Below are positions 41,763 to 42,128 of a DNA stretch of 42,128 bases, one piece after another. This DNA comes from Streptomyces tailanensis (GTDB taxonomy: Bacteria; Actinomycetota; Actinomycetes; Streptomycetales; Streptomycetaceae): assembly GCF_008386495.1 (NCBI RefSeq), contig NZ_VTHJ01000073.1, positions 1-42,128 of the forward strand, in the 5' to 3' direction. Every line of letters begins with the position of its first letter. The stretch's first letter is position 1. Both the position numbers and the translations under genes were made by a program. A model generated the notes under the pieces. The model was not told where the DNA came from. It did not search any database and was given only the letters and a program-made list of their open reading frames with translations.

Positions 41763-41910
41763 CGGCGCCCTCTTCGGTCTCGGCCCTGAGCCACGGCGGA
41801 AGCAGGCGCTCTACCGACGGCATCGACATCAGCCGGCTCAGCGCCGTGGCCGCGACGACCAGCGTGGCGTAGCCGGGGAGGTCGGCGATCCCGGGGGTGT
41901 CGAGCAGGTG
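41752..41910 (-). pseudogene. Small membrane-protein frame without a start codon
   Basis: The frame ending at TGA 41754-41752, overlapping the next gene, encodes LLDTPGIADLPGYATLVVAA, a hydrophobic segment, then SVERLLPPWLRAETEEG. The overlap and protein-like composition argue it is or was a gene. No ATG, GTG or TTG lies upstream in frame before the sequence becomes Arg/Thr-rich and unprotein-like. It may be truncated at the 5' end or use a rare start. Confidence 0.35.
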
Positions 41911-42128
41911 GCAATCAGGGACACGCGAGCGTGTTCTGGTGGTGCGGGAGTGAGTCTCCGGCCGGCGGCAGGAGCACTCCCGGGGGAGGGGAACGGCAGT
42001 TCTTGCATCGAATGTGTGACCTTCGCGGGTGGTGGTTGTTGGGTGTGGTGAGGGGTTTTTGCAGCAGTCGGGGTGGGGGTGACGGGGTGGGTGGGCTGCG
42101 GGAGTTGGCGGCGCCGTTCGTGGTGCCC
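41911..42128. other. No supported gene at right edge
   Basis: GC-rich and G-rich sequence with GGGGTTTTTGCAGCAG at 42053-42068 and then a G-rich run to the edge. Short frames exist on both strands, but none has family character. A gene may begin beyond the window. Confidence 0.4.

Noticed and set aside
41752..42021. Extension of the startless membrane frame up to 42021 and an ATG-initiated frame starting MQELPFPSPG.
   Set aside because: Sequence upstream of 41910 is Arg/Thr/Ser-rich in one frame and Pro-rich in the other, without ribosome site or family resemblance.

Overview
The window is high-GC actinobacterial DNA, almost certainly a Streptomyces chromosome core region. Evidence: very high third-position GC, many GTG/TTG starts, sugar ABC operons without an ATPase gene, DUF397/ATP-binding signalling remnants, and a gene order (pkaA-pkaB, prfB, ftsE-ftsX, S41 protease, smpB, ssrA, then matA-matB) that I recall from the S. 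coelicolor core chromosome. Species cannot be named from the sequence.

Layout. 1-6.6 kb: a bifunctional GT2/CDP-glycerol glycerophosphotransferase (wall polymer synthesis) and a sugar ABC operon (lipoprotein, two permeases, one with a large extracellular insert). 6.8-14.1 kb: a phospho-signalling block. An FHA-domain EssC/EccC-like ATPase (minus strand) diverges from the Ser/Thr kinase PkaA, followed by kinase PkaB. 14.5-21.4 kb: housekeeping genes: prfB, a sortase-type LAETG surface protein with an 18-bp minisatellite, a small zinc-ribbon membrane protein, ftsE-ftsX, an S41 PDZ protease, smpB and tmRNA. 21.4-31.1 kb: a minus-strand glycoside utilisation locus: lipoprotein, two permeases, GH31 alpha-xylosidase-like enzyme, LacI regulator, and a secreted GH3 enzyme, with LacI-type palindromes ahead of the operon. 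31.1-33.6 kb: an MFS exporter and a divergent LysR regulator. 33.7-38.2 kb: matA-matB-acyltransferase, a tightly overlapping operon for an extracellular PNAG-like polysaccharide. 38.2-42.1 kb: an accessory-looking end with a Pro-rich membrane protein, two VOC proteins, a decayed HTH/DUF397/ATP-binding module, a non-canonical tRNA-like gene, and small helical proteins of phage-like character.

Across the window runs a dispersed family of long, imperfectly palindromic intergenic repeats (five copies plus one short hairpin relative). Most sit at gene ends with 15-bp GC-rich stems; one abuts the N-terminal coding region of the MFS gene. The most interesting candidates for new biology are the FHA/EssC-like ATPase paired with PkaA, whose tail carries four T-x-V-[LM]-P motifs; the acyltransferase locked into the mat operon; the nested inverted repeat in the ATPase/pkaA divergent promoter; and the tRNA-like gene with a bulged 9-bp acceptor stem and no U33. 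All functional statements rest on motif recognition by eye; no database search was possible.
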